From assembly GCF_050948215.1 (NCBI RefSeq), contig NC_135164.1:3663116-3727115 (forward strand): a stretch of 64,000 nt of DNA. Reading direction: 5' to 3'. Below, one piece after another: positions 12,620 through 25,361 of the stretch (position 1 is the stretch's first letter; each line of letters begins with the position of its first letter). The notes under the pieces were generated by a model. The model was given only the letters and a program-made list of their open reading frames with translations, was not told where the DNA came from and ran no database searches. This DNA is from Halictus rubicundus. Its lineage: Eukaryota; Arthropoda; Insecta; Hymenoptera; Halictidae. The position numbers and the translations under genes are program-made.

Positions 12620-14155
12620 ATGCAGTACTTAAAGAAATTTTTCTATGTTGTACAAACTAAGATTCAGTATCATAATATAATAGACCCGATACGTAGAAAG
12701 AATGAAGGTATTGCATTAAGTTTTGTCCATCAATTTAAACATTATTCTACAATGGAATTTGAAGGATATGAAGAAAATGAAGAAGAGAAGGATATATATA
12801 GGAAAATATCTGAGGATTATTTAGGAACGGTTGTTGGAAGACATAATGTATTTATTATACAGCCATATATAAAATGGGGTGTAAATAAAAAAAGAATTAC
12901 AACACCTGAATTGCAATTACAAGAAGCGGTAGCACTTATTAATACATTACCAAATTGGTCTGTAATCGGTACTAAAATTGTCCCTCTATTAACTTTGAGC
13001 AAAAACAAATTAATTGGTAAAGGAAACCTTGAAAATCTGAAACAGGAAATTATAAGTGATCCAAATATAACAGCGGTATTTGTTAGTACTAACTTACTGA
13101 GATTCGTACAGATTGCTGAATTGCAAAGTACTTTTCGTGTACCCATTTATGACCGCTATTCTATAGTCATTCATATATTTCGTGAACATGCAAAGTCTCC
13201 AGAAGCAATGCTGCAAGTCGCCCTAGCCGAAATCCCATATATAAAAAAGAAAATGGTCGATTTATCTACTAGTAAATTGGGGAAGATAAACATGGATGAA
13301 GGAAGAAAGAAATATCTTGAGCTCAGAGAGAAAAAATTGAAGAATGCACTTAAGAAGCTAAAAGAACACAGAACCATGATAAAGAGCAGAAGACAGAGTT
13401 ATGGTTTTCCAAGTGTTGCCATAATTGGATATACAAATGCTGGAAAAACATCGTTAATACAAGCATTAACAGGAGATGCATCTCTGCAACCTCGGAATCA
13501 GTTATTCGCTACTCTGGACACAACAGTTCACGAAGGTTACCTTCCTAACAAGTTAAAAATACTATATATTGATACCATTGGATTTATTCAAGATGTACCA
13601 GAGACTCTAATAGAACCATTTAAAGTTACCCTAGAAGATGCTATAGATGCAGTATGTTAACTAATTTAGTAATTATTTCCAAACATTTAAAGACTTGATA
13701 ACTAATTCCTTTAATTCTTTTAGGACATTATTGTTCATGTGTATGACATTAGTCATCCTGATGTCAATGCACAAATTCAACACATAGAGAACACAATAAA
13801 GCCTATGATAGGTGACAATAAATTAGTAATCAATGTAGCAAATAAATGTGATATGGTTGATAAGGATTCTCCGAAGAAGCATGTTCCATCAGAAGACACG
13901 TATCCTGTTTCTGCTGTGAAATTAACTGGCATTGACATCTTACGGCGCAAACTACAAAAGGAAATTATAAAGGCTGCCAATTTGATATCGAAACGTATTA
14001 GGGTACAAGTAGGCAGTCATTTAGAATCATTATTGTACAAAGAAGCAACAGTCACGAATACAGAACCTGACTCAGAAGATCCACAATACATGATTATGAA
14101 CGTAATTCTGTCGACATCATCATACTATAAAATTAGGCGAGCTTGCAAAATATAA
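12620..14155 (+). CDS. GTPBP6: HflX-family GTPase, probably mitochondrial (GTPBP6-like), two exons
   Basis: Exons 12620-13651 and 13724-14155 are joined by a 72-bp GTATGT...TTTTAG intron in phase 0 (487 aa). The N-terminus MQYLKKFFYVVQTK is basic and lacks acidic residues for about 25 positions, consistent with a mitochondrial presequence (inference). The HflX-specific N-terminal domain follows, with LIGKGNLENL (131-140) and a conserved DRYSIVIHIFREHAKSPEA block (178-196), then a long Lys/Glu-rich helical linker (about 225-258). G-domain motifs: G1 GYTNAGKTS (270-278), switch FATLDTT (296-302), G3 DTIGF (318-322), G4 NKCD (384-387), G5 VSAV. HflX proteins act on the large ribosomal subunit; GTPBP6 does so in mitochondria, in assembly and recycling. 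All nucleotide-binding motifs are intact. Confidence 0.93.
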
Positions 14156-14756
14156 AATATTATATTAATACCAGTTACAACTCGATTAACTATCGATTAG
14201 AAATTTTGTACATAAGTGTATCATAACGATTTTTGGTTCAACTAGAATATAGAAATATTTCTGTAACTCGCCAAAACAGAATTTCGGAAATTCTTTTAAC
14301 GACTTCAATAGTCTTCAGCACTTGACGTCGTCGAAATTCTCGAGATTGGAACCTGCCTCTCAACAGATTTTCCTTTTTTGTCGTCGTCCCGAACACGTGT
14401 CGCGCACGTGTGTTCAAACACCAGTCGCTTCTGAATGCCAGATGTATAGACATACGATTTCAAATGTCAGCCGAAGCATTCGTCACGCTCGTTAAACGGT
14501 TTAAGGAAAAGCATTGAATCTACATACAAAAACCAATGGGGAAATTTATGTTATTGATGACATTTGTGATTCGAATATTTCTTGTATTACCAGCAAACAA
14601 TTTACATGATAATATGTAGTACAAACTATACAATCTTGTAAATGTACAATATATTGTGCGTACACAAATGCATAAACATTTATTATTAGAACATATTTGT
14701 ATTTGCAACCGAAGGAGTTTACGGTACCACCCAATACTTACCGAGCGTTTCAGCAA

Positions 14757-15008
14757 ATGGTTCAAGACCACGTACAACCGTATAGACTAAAGCGTCTCTC
14801 GGTGGGAACATCTGTAGCGAAAGAGTTAACTGAGTATAATCCCGTCCTTAAAATATTCGATCCCGAAGGAGCGAAAAATCATCCAGATAAAAATTCTGCA
14901 GATGTTTCCACGCAAGTGTTACAGCCGTGCGGAGCGTCTTGGCATAAGGCGGTCTGCGAAGCGGCGCGTAGGCCGCGGAGGATGCGATTTCGCATTATCG
15001 GCGAGTAG
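14757..15008 (+). CDS. Unrecognised short ORF, possible terminal exon
   Basis: The ATG at 14757 opens 83 codons beginning MVQDHVQPYRLKRLSVG. The frame is open for another 60 bases upstream (...EFTVPPNTYRAFQQ), so it could be the downstream part of a spliced exon. The first 55 residues look protein-like in composition (YNPVLKIFDPEG); the last 25 are Arg/Ala-rich and resemble GC-rich noncoding sequence. I do not recognise a family. It lies 600 bases downstream of the GTPase gene on the same strand, with no visible promoter. Confidence 0.3.
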   Translation: MVQDHVQPYRLKRLSVGTSVAKELTEYNPVLKIFDPEGAKNHPDKNSADVSTQVLQPCGASWHKAVCEAARRPRRMRFRIIGE

Positions 15009-15764
15009 GATTCAGGCAGGCTGGATGTCGTGGTAAGAAAAAGAGAGATAGGAAAATCCGGCGAGGGGTGAACGAGATAAGAAAAGTTCGTTACACTCGG
15101 TTCGGTGAGTCTGGCCAAATGCGGTTTGATATACGAAGGCGCACGATTAAGGGAGACAGCTGCGGAGCAGAGAGGAATTTGTTTTGGTCCAGTCGTTGAT
15201 AATCGAAACATTCCCATTTGGGAGGCAGGGTAAGGGATGCTGTGGGGGTGCCAATTACTGCGCCTATATTAATTACACTTATTTTTAAAGCATAATGGAT
15301 ATTAATTTTGCAGCATTATAACGCTTTGCTTCGGTAAAGTTTTTTAATCAATGATACTTGTATGTAGCACGAAGCCTCTGCTTTTCTGGCAAGCTTCTCA
15401 ATTGCTGAAGTATCTGTAAGAGGGTGTAAGACCTTCGAGTGCCACTGACCTGCACTTTGTACTGAAGTCATCGAAGACAATTCCAGTCGGAATCGTAGAA
15501 GCTGAGAGATGCTTTCAAGTAGAAGAAGCTTCCGTCTTGCACAATACTATAAGGGATATTGTTCCTCGGTATTTTTTGCGAGCTTTATCTTAACATCGTG
15601 AAACTTTTCAGATTTATACATTGCTATTACCGAAATCGTAGAAAATATTCATTAAGAAAGCAGGGGGACTAAATATTAATTTTTTGAACCATGTAAATAT
15701 TTTTTCTAACAAAATTGTGCTTACCAATCTTTAAGGAAATATCGAATTTTCAATATTACTTTAA

Positions 15765-15981
15765 CACTAGGTTTACGGAGCATTAAAAGTGAGTATTTTA
15801 CATTACTCTATAAAAATAAGAAGAATGCGTCTATCCCAGTTTTCAGCCATTTTTAAAATAATATATACCTAAGGAAATAAGTTTGTTGAGTAATTCCACG
15901 TAGATGGATCTTCATAATCTCAATAATCGTAAATAAAAAATATTAGAACCCGTCATTTTGACGGGTCCCGTAAACCTAGTG
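15765..15981 (-). mobile_element. TTAA-flanked palindrome MITE, family A, copy 1
   Basis: It is flanked by TTAA at 15761-15764 and 15982-15985. Inverted ends are CACTAGGTTTACGG and CCGTAAACCTAGTG. At the right end, exactly 15 nt inside the TTAA, is the palindrome ACCCGTCA-TTT-TGACGGGT (15948-15966). There is no ORF. Other copies or relics lie at 28661-28825, 36295-36499, 38570-38776 and 61853-62472, and a diverged relative at 51911-52116. Confidence 0.8.
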
Positions 15982-16457
15982 TTAACATTCCACCTCGTCG
16001 GTGAATAATTACCGTAGTTTTTGTGCTAATAACGTACAAAAATTCACGAATATAGTTGCGACATGTTTTTCACAGAAATGAGAAGTTTCGTCGCGATTTG
16101 TTGCTTAGTTTGGTAAATAAAAATTCTGAAAGTACAGTTCTCAGGTCGAGAATTGGGAATAGCCCTTTCGGCTGAAGAGTGCTTACGGTGCTCGATGTGA
16201 TTTCAGCTGTTACCGAACTCAGTTCTGTTTGTTTGACCAAATGTGCCGGATTGGACCTTTTGCCCTGATAGGCCACGTGTCTCGGCGATTTGTCCATCAT
16301 GGGACACAGCGACGATCTCGTAAAAGGTGTGGAAACCCTGAAGTGGACAACGCTCCTTAAACGAGTGTGTCTGGCGTTGAGGACCGATTTGGAAAACCGT
16401 ACAATCGTACGGGAGAGCTCTCTTGTGTAGGACCAAACGTAAAAAGAGAAACCCGAC

Positions 16458-16492
16458 GACGAAGACGACGACGACGACGACGACGTTGACGC
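16458..16492. repeat. GAC/ACG trinucleotide microsatellite
   Basis: A run of about eleven GAC-like triplets with one interruption. On the minus strand it reads as a poly-Ser tract in an otherwise unconvincing open frame (16510-16070), so I annotate only the repeat. Confidence 0.7.
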
Positions 16493-17220
16493 TCGGGACA
16501 TGTCGAGCAACTAAATCAGTCCGTACGATTTAATGAACAATTGATTTACCAGTATCCGGATGCTCCTTTCCAAATAAGTATTCGCGTTGCTGGTCTCCTG
16601 CAAGGGCAGGCGTTTATTAAGAGCAGAGTTTATTTGTCTTATCTCGGTCGGTGAGTGCAAGAACGATCATCCACCGGCAAGAAAGTTCGCGGCGAGGGTG
16701 CCGGCGACGTGATGTATAATTCATAGACCCGCCGGGTTCATGCATATATAGATATATAGAGATATATAGGGTGGGACAGTAACTGTTACCGACTTCAATA
16801 CCTTGAGAACCACGAGGGCAGGAGAAATGTTTGTTTAACAGGCGTTCCAGAAGTGCCTGTTGTGTCATGGTAATTTTGTTTTTCTAATTAGAAGCGTTTC
16901 GGTGAGCTAAGGCCACTTTCGTCTCCGTCTCCCACCGAAGCTGTCGATGACCAAAAATTTTAAACTTCTTTTCCTTCATTTCCGATTTTTGTCAGTTGAT
17001 GGAAAACAGTTCCCATTACATTCAACTGTATCGTCGTTAATACAGTAACTCGTGGAGCACATTGTGAATGTCGTTACAGCTGCGCCAAGGAAGTATAAAC
17101 GACCAACGAAAGTGCTGGAATTTTGATTTAACTTTTTGATAGTAAAAATGCTCAGCCCGTTCGATTTATGTGCAGCGCAAGCGGGGTTTTCGTGCCGCCC
17201 ATCTCGCCACACCTTGTATA

Positions 17221-20200
17221 GTAGCCATCTCGAGGGATTAACCGCGGCATGATCGTTCCAGAAGAGTTTCGAGACGCGGCGTCCTTCGGTGAGGAATTAA
17301 TGAAGGATTGATATCGCGATTATGGCTGGTCCCCCTCGTGGGAGGAAGGGTCCGGCGTTGGGCGAGAGCCGATCGACAACGAGCAAACGGGCCACGATAA
17401 TTAATTACGAGCGTGACGTCGCTTTAACGTCGTTAATTTTCATTATCTCGATTGGAATTCGCTTGTAGCGCGGCGTGTACCGCTTTCGGGCTTGCTAATT
17501 TCGCCTCGCCTCGTCTCGTCTCGTCTCGGTCTCGGTCTCGGTCTCTCTACGCGGAAAAGGCATTAATAATTCCGGCTGTCCTTGCAAAATTTGTCACCCA
17601 GAAACCCAGGGGCCGGGTGCCCGAGCAGGCCCGGCGTTCCCCGACGGACACGCGCAACGAGACGGTCTCCACCGGCGACGGGACGGGACGATGCAACGGC
17701 AAGAATACACCCGGCAATGCACTTTGCATGTTGCCTAGATTATTAAAGCGAACCAAGTGAAACCTAATTATCGCGGTGCCACTCTTGGCACTGGCTCTAG
17801 CCGAACGACTAATTTCCACCGGTTTCCTACTGTTTACCAAGGCAACAAAGCAACAACTTTACATTCCCGCCGCTCCCAACCTGTGGGACGACTCTAATCT
17901 CTGTAATCTTCAATCTCTGTAATCGTCTACCTGCTAGACGCACGATTGTCTGTCGTCGGATCGCGCTTTTCGCTCGAGCACTCGCTTCCCACTCTTCCTC
18001 GAGTGTGTCACATTTTTATACCTCAAGAATTTTTGCACACTTTGCACGGCAACAGTCTAACGAAAGTAGTATACTCACAGATATTTCACACGTGTTCCTG
18101 AAAGGACGAGAATAGCCTTCAAAGTTTTAAAACTCGATATTATCTATTGGTTATCCTTGAATAGTTACTCTTCATCCTAATAAGTTACTCCTTAACTTAA
18201 AAACCCTTTAATAAGTTATCAATATCAGAATATCATTTCTGAAATGTCTTCGTACTCGTTTATAAAGTTCGTACCGCTCAATTTTTCACGACGAAAGATT
18301 TAATTGCATTGTTGTAAAACGAATCAGAACACTCTTAGAGCTCGATTAATTCGCGGGACCTGACATCGTTCCTTCGAAACCGCACATGTCCGTGCAGTAA
18401 TCAAATTTTCACAGAGCTCTCCGCACAGAGAGTCCGTTAAGAATTTTAATTGCAATTTTAATTTGAAATTTTACATATTTATCCGCGATGCTTCCACGTG
18501 CGCGAGCAAAATGACGACAACGAGTGCTTTTGGTGAGGTATTTAATTTTAATTACGAGAATTACAAAAGCGCACAAAGACTTCTTGAATTAGTCTACTTT
18601 AATGAAAGTAACCAACCTAGAAGTACATAGAGAATATCGTAAACAGAAAATTGCAAAGTTAAATCTCAATGAAATTCGGTCCAGCAAATCGATTAGGAAG
18701 AAAGTTAATTTTGAAAAGATATTCGAAGAATTGTGTCACCCAGGCGTAGCAGTTAACATGTTCGAAAGGTGGAAGCATAAAGTTGTTAGGCCGCACCCTT
18801 CAGCCGTTTAATTACCCTTAAGACAATTTTGCACTTCCTTTTGGCTCTCGCCTAGCTGTCGACGCGTTTCTCGAAGCAGATCCATTTAGCCATTCAAACA
18901 AGGCTCGGCGGGTGGATTTCGCCAGGGTTGTCCGTCTTGCTGCCACTTATCCGACGTCGAACGATCGTATTTCTTTCGTTGGAGCGTGTCGGGTCCGCGG
19001 CGCGACGTGTATCTGCAGCCTCGGACTACAAAGCGGCGGCTTAGCCGGGAACCGTGGCTCAACAATTACACGAACGATTGACTAACGAATGTCGATCGCC
19101 GGTGAGCGACTCGTATAATGTAATGATTGGCCGTCGCGCTGATTTGGTTGCCGTTACAGATTCAATTACGCCTCGAGCCGGCTTGATATTTTGCGCCCTT
19201 CCCTGGCTCGACGTCCCGGAACGACGACAGGACCGGAACTTTGATCTCTGACTATCGCCGGCCCCGAAATCGAATTAAACGCGGCTACGCGCATAAATAA
19301 CGAAACCCGTGTCCTACCATTTATCGCAATTGTCACGATCCTCCTCGATCTACAGGGTGGCGAAACCGAAAAGGCCCTTAACGCCCATTTGAAACGAGAA
19401 AATGTACAGTGTCGTTTAATTATTTCCTCAGATCGAATAATAATCTATTTTCCTGGCCATTTGCGTACGGAACTATCCATAATTAATATGTATTAAAATA
19501 TTATCGGCGGGGAAGTATTACGTGTATTCGAATTTTTAAGTTGTGGTTTCGAAAGTGTTGAGACTATTGTTAGTGCACGATCAGAATCACGTTGGACTGT
19601 TTCGTTCGATCAAACCGGATGGAGAATCATTGTCAATCAGAACACTGGCAATTTAGCGAGGAGTCATTTAGGACTCACTCGGTTAGTCGCAGAGTCAATC
19701 GGCACACTTGTAATTTGGCACAAAGTCATTTGAAACTCTCCCAGTCAGTGTCAATCGGGACATTTACGCAGTCAGCACCAATTAGAACGTTCTGCCGAAT
19801 GAAACAACCGTGCGAAAACCGGACAATCAGGTTTTAATGCTGTCATCGCTAATGTTATAAATAAATGTGTCACGCAATCGAGTTTCCCGATATCTGCAAA
19901 TTCCGTGACTTTTCAGATAATAGATATATCTTGTACAAAAGTTGTTAAATCATATTTTTTCGTTATTCGTGATCTGCTGTCAGTGATTTTATAAACAATT
20001 TTATTTCTGTCAGAATTATTGCACAGTGGCTCCAAAAGTTAAAGTTGGCTTATTTTTCCATAGAAATGTTGTACATCCTACGATTATTAAAAGCAAACAC
20101 TTCTGAATTATTTCCTTTCCCAAGGATCGAATGCAGATATAATTTATTCAAATAGGTGAAAATCAAATTTGGTAGTTCGTCGAGCGCATGCGCGTCGAGC

Positions 20201-20663
20201 CCAAGGCTGCCGGCCAATGCGTCTGTCATTCACACGCCATTTCCCCTTCTTATAAACAATGATGGCGGTTGGGTATTGTATGTTTTCAATTAATCCCATT
20301 ATCTCCTAACCACCTGTTTATGTTAAATCATTTTGGAAAACAAATGACGCTCTACAGATGTCAACGTTTCTATACATCGGAGCAAGTAGAAACAGCCAGC
20401 CACAGGCGGGCACGCGAGCCGAGCGGCACATAGGTGCGCGCTTAATAGTTGAACGTTCGAATTTGATTGGCGTGAACACAAAGCTTTATACAAATGCATT
20501 TGGTATATATCTTTTAGTTATCTTCATTCGCAGAGGCACTTTCAACCTATTTGCATAACTTTGTCCGAACGTCGAACGACTAGAGAGCGGATCATAATGC
20601 AAAATGAAAATTGTCAACGCGAATTGTAAGAAATTCGGTGGAAATAGAAATTTATTTTCTTTC
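17221..20663. other. Noncoding stretch, no gene recognised
   Basis: It contains GC-rich and AT-rich blocks. A pentamer/hexamer microsatellite (CTCGT then CTCGGT units) lies at about 17505-17545. A 69-codon frame at 18602-18811 (MKVTNLEVHREYRKQ) is Lys/Arg-rich but matches nothing I know. At 19620-19780 there is an irregular repeat of GTCAATC-(A/G)-G-containing segments about 50-60 bp apart. None of these is enough to call a gene. Confidence 0.4.
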
Positions 20664-20667
20664 TTAA

Positions 20668-20849
20668 CCAATTTGCATCATTAGCGTATATGTATGCTCA
20701 ATTTTCCTGATCACTATCACCGCAGCGTATATATACGCTCTATTTCTTCTTATAATGCTGAAATGTGAAGTTCTTTTTGACTTAAATATAATTAAAAAGA
20801 GTTTGCTGATAAAGGCCTTCTTTTCAGATTTCCTTATGATGCAAATGCG
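20668..20849 (+). mobile_element. TTAA-flanked palindrome MITE, family D, copy 1
   Basis: Flanked by TTAA 20664-20667 and 20850-20853. Ends are CCAATTTGCATCATT and, inverted, CGCATTTGCATCATA. Exactly 15 nt inside the left TTAA is the near-palindrome AGCGTATATGTATGCT (20683-20698). A second inverted pair, AGCGTATATATACGCT, follows about 35 bases later. At 182 bp it is the uninterrupted counterpart of the disrupted copy at 49098-49883. Confidence 0.75.
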
Positions 20850-20999
20850 TTAATACGGTTAACAGGTTGAAAATAATATAACCGTATTTTAGAATTGTAA
20901 TATTTTTACTGTTTTACTCATTTTCATAAATAAATCACAGCTGATAAATTTATAAATAACAGAGCTGCTAATGCGCTAGAATGTAATACAAATTGCCGT

Positions 21000-22540
21000 C
21001 TCAACGTAGAAAAATAAATAACAGTGTGTTGTTACATCCGTGCGGTTTAAGTAGAAACGGTAGACACTAGACAGACACCGCAAGGCGTCTAATTCAACTG
21101 AAACTTTTCACGTATTCGACCGAGCCATTTTTGCCGTGAATGTAAACTAGAAAAGTCGAATCGAAGTGACGGCGATCACGGTGTCGGAACGTCTTGTCTT
21201 CCGGCGTGATAAAGGGCAATCAGTTTGTAGGGTTGTGTTAACGCGAAATCGTTAAGTTGTATCGTATAACACGATGATTAATTATGCGCTTCACGCGAAG
21301 CTGGTTCCGCGAAGGCGTGCGTTTCGTGCGTCGACGGGACATTCTAGGGATCAAGCCTGCTGAATTAATTGCATCGTGATAGTCGTTGAACGGTCTCCCG
21401 CGACGAGAAGTCAACGGCTAAGGTGGGCCCTTATGCGCGACATGACCGATGTTCGCGGGACGGATATTAGCCGGCCGAGGATGCCGGGCCGGTGACTTCA
21501 AAGGGACGCAGAAAAATTTGAACGGCCGCAACCCCGGCGCAGGAGAATCCCATACTCGCGGATGCCTTCGTCAAACGATCAACACGATTCTCTTTCCACG
21601 CCTACGCGAGTCTTCTCTCTCCGTTCCACCGTCCGGTTCTCCGTCGCGACGATCATTCCGTAAGGCGGCGCGTATTTACATGCACGATCATTTTTTATCT
21701 TATATCGTCGCGATTACATCCGCGATCCCTTCGCGCCACGATGCTCTCCATCGTCCGCGAACGCGATCAATCGAACCGAGTCAATGACGTCTATTATGCA
21801 ACCCCCGGTACATTTTCGCGGGCTCGAAAGAAACGACAAATGGAAACAGACGAGCGTAGACCATTAGAGTATTTCGTTCGTTTACCCAGTCACAACACGA
21901 CTCAACGGGGCGAGAGCTAGGCCCGTACACCGAAGCTCCGGCGCCCCTTTCGGAAACATCTCTAGCATCCCACGAAAACCCAGCGAAACTTTTCTCCCCA
22001 AAATTCTCTCGAATTCGATCCTGTTCTGGTTTCACAAAATTCCGAAACATCGAGTCCGTCGGTTAGCATCGTGCAACCCCATTGGTCGCGTTCTCGCGAT
22101 CGATCTTCGCCGCTCGCAAGACACGCCGTATATTTTATTTTCTTCAACGGGAATTATTGTTACCGGGAATAAGAACCGGGGCAATGCGGAATAGAGTTGA
22201 GCGAGATCGAAATATTCCGGTGAACCCTGAGGGGACGGTGGTCCGCCGGCTGTGGGCGCCCGAAAAAGGGCAACGTTCGAACGGTCCTGGCGGCGAAGCT
22301 CCAGCATTGGCTGTTTCGCGGGCGTGGGAGCTCCGCAGGGGTTCGGTTAGTCTGCACGGATAATAGAACTGCGCTGGGGGTGGGCGTAAGAACGAGGAAC
22401 GGTTAGTATATCCTCGGGAAGGGTAGGAGCAATAGCCGGTTGGCGCAAGTGCAGCGGGGATATCGTGGCCTGGCGGAGCCCAGTAGAGTCCCGTGAGTCC
22501 GGGCAAACACTGCTATTAAGGTGTTACGTGGTGGTGGTGT
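21000..22540. other. GC- and CpG-rich noncoding stretch
   Basis: Frames on both strands are Arg/Pro-rich with no domain signature, typical of CpG-rich DNA rather than genes. It leads into the GA-rich leader-like tract. No splice-flanked conserved exon was recognised. Confidence 0.4.
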
Positions 22541-25361
22541 AGGCGTCGTCCGGTACTGAGATTTCGAGAGCCGCCATCGGGGAAAGAGCGTCAGATACGT
22601 CGGTGTCCGTGCCGTTTACGTGTGAGAACCCGTCGATTTTCCGCGTGGTACGCATCGAGCCGAGCCACCCGACGCTCCTCGTCGCGTTTCATTCTCCATG
22701 ATAGAGAGTCAGCCGGACAGTCTCCTTATTCCCCTGTGCCGCGTGCAATCAGAGTGTGTGTGTGCGAGCGCGCGCCCGCGCGGTTGTGTGTGCGCGTCGT
22801 GCATGTGTGACAGGGAGTGAGAGCGAGAGAAAGAGCGAGAGAGAGAGAGAGAGAGAGAGGGAGAGCGAAAGAGGGAGAGAGTGAGGTTAGAGAACAACGG
22901 AAAGAATGAACGAGAGGAGAGGATAGAGAGGCTAGAATGGGTAGCGAAGTGGATAGAGGGTGAATGAGCTGGAGAGAGAGAAAGTACAGTCGCTGCGTGC
23001 TACTACGAGTCGAAAGAGCGGCTGCTCGAGCGAGAACCCGGCGAGGAGGAGGCGAGAGCTGTCACTTCGATCGCCATTTTAGCGCCGAGGCGGTGAAGAA
23101 CCACCGGGTTATGCACGCCGGCAGCGGCGACGGACCGGAGCGCCCTGACACGACGGACGTTGCTGCTGTTTATGGGCTGTGGCTCCTCCGTTCAGAGCTT
23201 TTTCCAACCGTGTCCGGTGCGCGCACACCTATCCGTACATCTGTGCGTGCGCGTGTACGTGTGTGTTGACCATCGAAGGGACGGCTCTGGGTAAATAGGA
23301 ACCCCCTTCCCTCCCAAAAAAAGAGGGGTTTCAAGAAACTCGAGTGCGCCGCAGTCTTCGTTCTGTTCGTCCCTGTCTCCGGGCCAAAGAGTTTCTCTGG
23401 TGTCGTGTGTCATCGTGCGACGTGTTCCGGGGGTCTCTCCTGGTGTATCGTTTTTTCTACACCTGTTACCAGCGAGAGCAAGTAGCCTTTATCCGTCGAG
23501 AGTGAACCGCGTCGTCGTCGTCTTCGTCGTCGACGATGTCAAGCCGGCGGAATTTCGATTCGGTCGCGACGGCGCCGGTGCCCCGTAATCTCGACGGTGT
23601 CTCGTTTCAGGTAAATCGGGAGTCTCGTGCGCGCCGAGTGACGGTCGAGTGTTGAACGTATGCGCGTGGTTGACTCGAAATCGTGGCGGCGGTCCGGGGT
23701 GGGGAGGGAGCAGCTCGCGGGACGACTGAACGAGAGAGGGGAACGGGTGTAAACGCGGACGACGGATGCGTGTGCACGCGACGAAGACGGAGACAGCGAG
23801 AACAGGCGAAGAAGGGTGAAAGAGGAAAGGGAAAGGGAAAGGGACGGTGTGGAAAGGAAAGAAAGATAGGTAACCCTGTGTCTCTCTGTGTGTGTGTGTG
23901 TGTGTGTCTGCGAGTTCGACGCGCGTGTGTACCTGGGGCGGCTGGCTCTGTGTATGCGTGTGTGTATGCGCGAAGGAGTGAACGGGCTTAGGGAAAAGAG
24001 ATAAACGAAGAACGGCGCCATACTGGCTCCCCGTAGTTTTCGTGGCACGTTGGCCTGGCTGTGTGTTTTCTCTCTCTCATCCTGATTCAGTTTACGACAC
24101 GATCGACGTCATTGTTGTGTTTTCCTGGAAGCCTCTGATCGATCGTAAATGGTTTTTAGGTATGGCACAACGACGGTAGCTTGCGTTGGAATCTAACAGA
24201 CCGCCCCCCATTCCGGAAACCGACCGGAGCCTGTTACCGCTGTCACACCGCGCGACACACGGGACAATACAGAGAGAGAGAGTGGGAGAGAGAGAAAGAG
24301 AGAGAGAGAGAGTGAGAGAGAGAGGATCCACTGTTAGGCACCCTAAACGAGAGAGACCAGTGGCGGCGGTGTCGCGACACCGCTCGAACTACCTTCGGCC
24401 TGGACGCGTACGTGAACCCCGGTGGAGGACGCACACCGAAGTAATCCACACGACGGAATCGAATAGAAGGGGCGCCGCGCGATGATTCTGCGCGTCTGAG
24501 TGTGTTGGTGCGGTGGCGGCGTGCGCGCGAGCTGCAGCCCGATAGATAGATGGATAGATGAGAAATAGTAGGCTAGCCGTAGATAGCGATAGATAGGAGA
24601 ACGGAAAAGGGTCGCGGGGACACGGGTCTGAAGGGTCCTGGAGACCGCGTGGTAGTTGAAGTGCGCGGAGAATATAGTGACAACCAACCGATTACCGACA
24701 GTGTTGGCCGGATCTGGTGTGGCACCGTGTCGGACAAGGACTCACGGGACGATGTTATCGGCGGTCGTCGCAAGTTCCTTCGACCCCTGACCAGATGACC
24801 AGCGACTCCGCGCGCTCCTCCGTGTGACCGATTAAAAGAAGACTCGCGAATGTGTATCGATTGAAGAGAGCTGTGGTCGCGGGCGGGAACGGCCGAGCAA
24901 GAGGTAACACGACGACAACCGTGACGTTGCGACGAGAGAACCGGGAGAGAAAGAGAGAGAGAGAGAGAGAGCAAATAAACGGGATCGAGCTGCAAGACGC
25001 GATCCAGGAGCCGGGGATAGTAGAGAGAGAGAGAGAGAAGAAGATAGAGAGTCAACGTCGTCTGCGAGTGCCGAGGAGAGAGCAACAGAGCGAAAGTGAA
25101 GAGAAGAGAGAGTGAGATAAAGAGATAAAGAGAGACATCGGAAGAAACAAAGACACACACACAGAGCGTGTGCTCTGAAGCCGGAGAAACACGAAGAAGT
25201 ATCATCGAGGACGGGGGGTCCAGCGCGACATTGGGGGGGGGCGTGTGAGACTGATTTTGCCCCCCCTACCCCCCCTGTTCGTCGACGTTGTCCGAAACTG
25301 TGACTTCATCGTCGTCCTTCCCGGGCAATCTCATCGGCGGCGTTACAACGTTGCCGTTTAG
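22541..25361 (+). other. Putative GA-rich 5' leader exon(s) of an unidentified plus-strand gene
   Basis: About 2.8 kb of strongly strand-asymmetric sequence, purine-rich on the plus strand, with GAGA tracts at 22836-22870, 24270-24325, 24950-24970 and 25020-25040, a GT run at 23887-23907, and dense CpG. It ends at 25361 in TTTAG|GTGAGTCG, a strong donor. An internal donor-like TTTCAG|GTAAAT is at 23611. Long GA-rich 5' leaders are common in first exons of insect developmental genes (general knowledge). I found no coding continuation in the remaining 38 kb, so the gene, if real, would have a very long first intron. Frames inside are repeat artefacts. Confidence 0.35.

Noticed and set aside
16070..16510. 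146-codon minus-strand open frame with poly-Ser
   Set aside because: The Ser run is a trinucleotide microsatellite and the remainder has no domain, no splice context and ordinary noncoding composition.
23539..25205. Long Ser/Leu- or Arg/Glu-repeat frames on both strands
   Set aside because: They are translations of GA/CT and GT microsatellites; no non-repetitive protein segment is recognisable.
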